Origin: Terriglobales bacterium
GTDB lineage: Bacteria; Acidobacteriota; Terriglobia; Terriglobales; Acidobacteriaceae
DNA length: 64,000 nucleotides
Direction: 5' to 3'
NCBI GenBank assembly: GCA_035567895.1
Contig: DATMPC010000006.1
Coordinates: forward strand, 1-64,000
Shown: in pieces, positions 63,749 through 64,000 of the stretch
Position numbering within the stretch: position 1 is the first letter of the stretch
How the letters are laid out: the number at the start of each line of letters is the position of its first letter
Translations under genes and position numbers: made by a program
Notes under the pieces: model-generated
Told to the model about the DNA's origin: nothing
The model's database searches: none
The model's input: the letters and a program-made list of their open reading frames with translations, nothing else

Positions 63749-64000
63749 ATGCCCGGAAACAGCGAACGCGTCCTGCCGCAGCGGTTTTATGCGCGTGACC
63801 CACGAATCGTAGCACGAGAGTTGCTGGGCAAAATTCTCGTCCGTACAGTGTCCGGTAGTGCGAAGAACAGACTCTCCGGCAGGATTGTGGAAGTTGAGGT
63901 CTATCTCGGTGAAGGCGATCTCGCGGCGCACTCGGCTGCCGGAAAGACCGAACGGAACCAAGTGATTTTTGGACCACCGGGCCATACGTATGTGTATTTC
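63749..64000 (+). CDS. 3-methyladenine DNA glycosylase, AAG/Mpg family (3' truncated by window edge)
   Basis: An uninterrupted frame from ATG 63,749 to the last base encodes 84 residues: [20 protein letters not shown] and [20 protein letters not shown], then [15 protein letters not shown]. This is the N-terminal half of the alkyladenine-glycosylase family, with the catalytic Glu in [10 protein letters not shown]. It excises alkylated purines. The C-terminal half lies beyond the window. Confidence 0.9.
   Translation, partial: MPGNSERVLPQRFYARDPRIVARELLGKILVRTVSGSAKNRLSGRIVEVEVYLGEGDLAAHSAAGKTERNQVIFGPPGHTYVYF

Overview
The window looks like chromosomal DNA of an Acidobacteriota bacterium, probably class Terriglobia. 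This is inferred from gene content: two very large Oar-like TonB-dependent receptors with an N-terminal carboxypeptidase-regulatory domain, several secreted TPR proteins, a CRTAC1/UnbV FG-GAP protein, a 'regulator plus membrane anchor' protein of acidobacterial type, GTP-type PEP carboxykinase, moderately high GC, and many short inverted repeats between genes. No phage, transposase, CRISPR array or rRNA was seen.

Layout. 1-3.1 kb: the 3' part of an alkaline-phosphatase-superfamily gene, pyrD (class 1B), tRNA-Gly(GCC) and tRNA-Cys(GCA). 3.1-5.9 kb: a Tat-exported bicupin oxalate decarboxylase and a TPR protein. 6.2-11.1 kb: a TonB receptor with its LacI-type regulator and a perfect palindromic operator between them. 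11.3-17.2 kb: small membrane proteins (DUF4337, SPFH), a tightly coupled MFS / Old-Yellow-Enzyme / DHDPS-like operon and a small cupin. 17.7-22.5 kb: an aerobic benzoyl-CoA (box) cluster, boxC-boxB-unknown-boxR, with candidate BoxR sites in front of boxC; boxA, boxD and a benzoate-CoA ligase are not here. 22.5-35.3 kb: an MFS/GH130 pair, TPR proteins, a decayed multihaem cytochrome/TPR gene, the second TonB receptor, a divergent regulator-like protein and a CRTAC1 protein. 35.4-45.7 kb: housekeeping genes pckG, ruvB, glmM, dnaA, gatB, with small unknowns and a DinB protein. 45.9-47.6 kb: an ECF sigma / anti-sigma / secreted-protein operon. 47.6-51.7 kb: a repeat-rich gene-free stretch, then small membrane proteins and a Jag-like RNA-binding protein. 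51.6-58 kb: GH3, miaA, lepA and HU. 58.2-64 kb: an amino-acid permease that appears to start at CTG, hslU, a dual-specificity phosphatase next to a HipA-like kinase, a glycine-zipper protein and the 5' end of a 3-methyladenine DNA glycosylase gene.

The observations most worth following are: a pair of homologous intergenic elements built on two TAGAGCAACGGA-type repeats 72-73 bp apart (17.2 and 47.7 kb); a membrane protein with five degenerate ETV(Y/H)xG repeats (48.6 kb); the phosphatase/HipA-like kinase pair (61.7-63.0 kb); the CTG start and leader hairpin of the permease; the LacI and BoxR candidate operators; and a genome-wide style of intergenic inverted repeats whose arms are themselves short tandem repeats. 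All functional assignments come from reading motifs; no database search was run.
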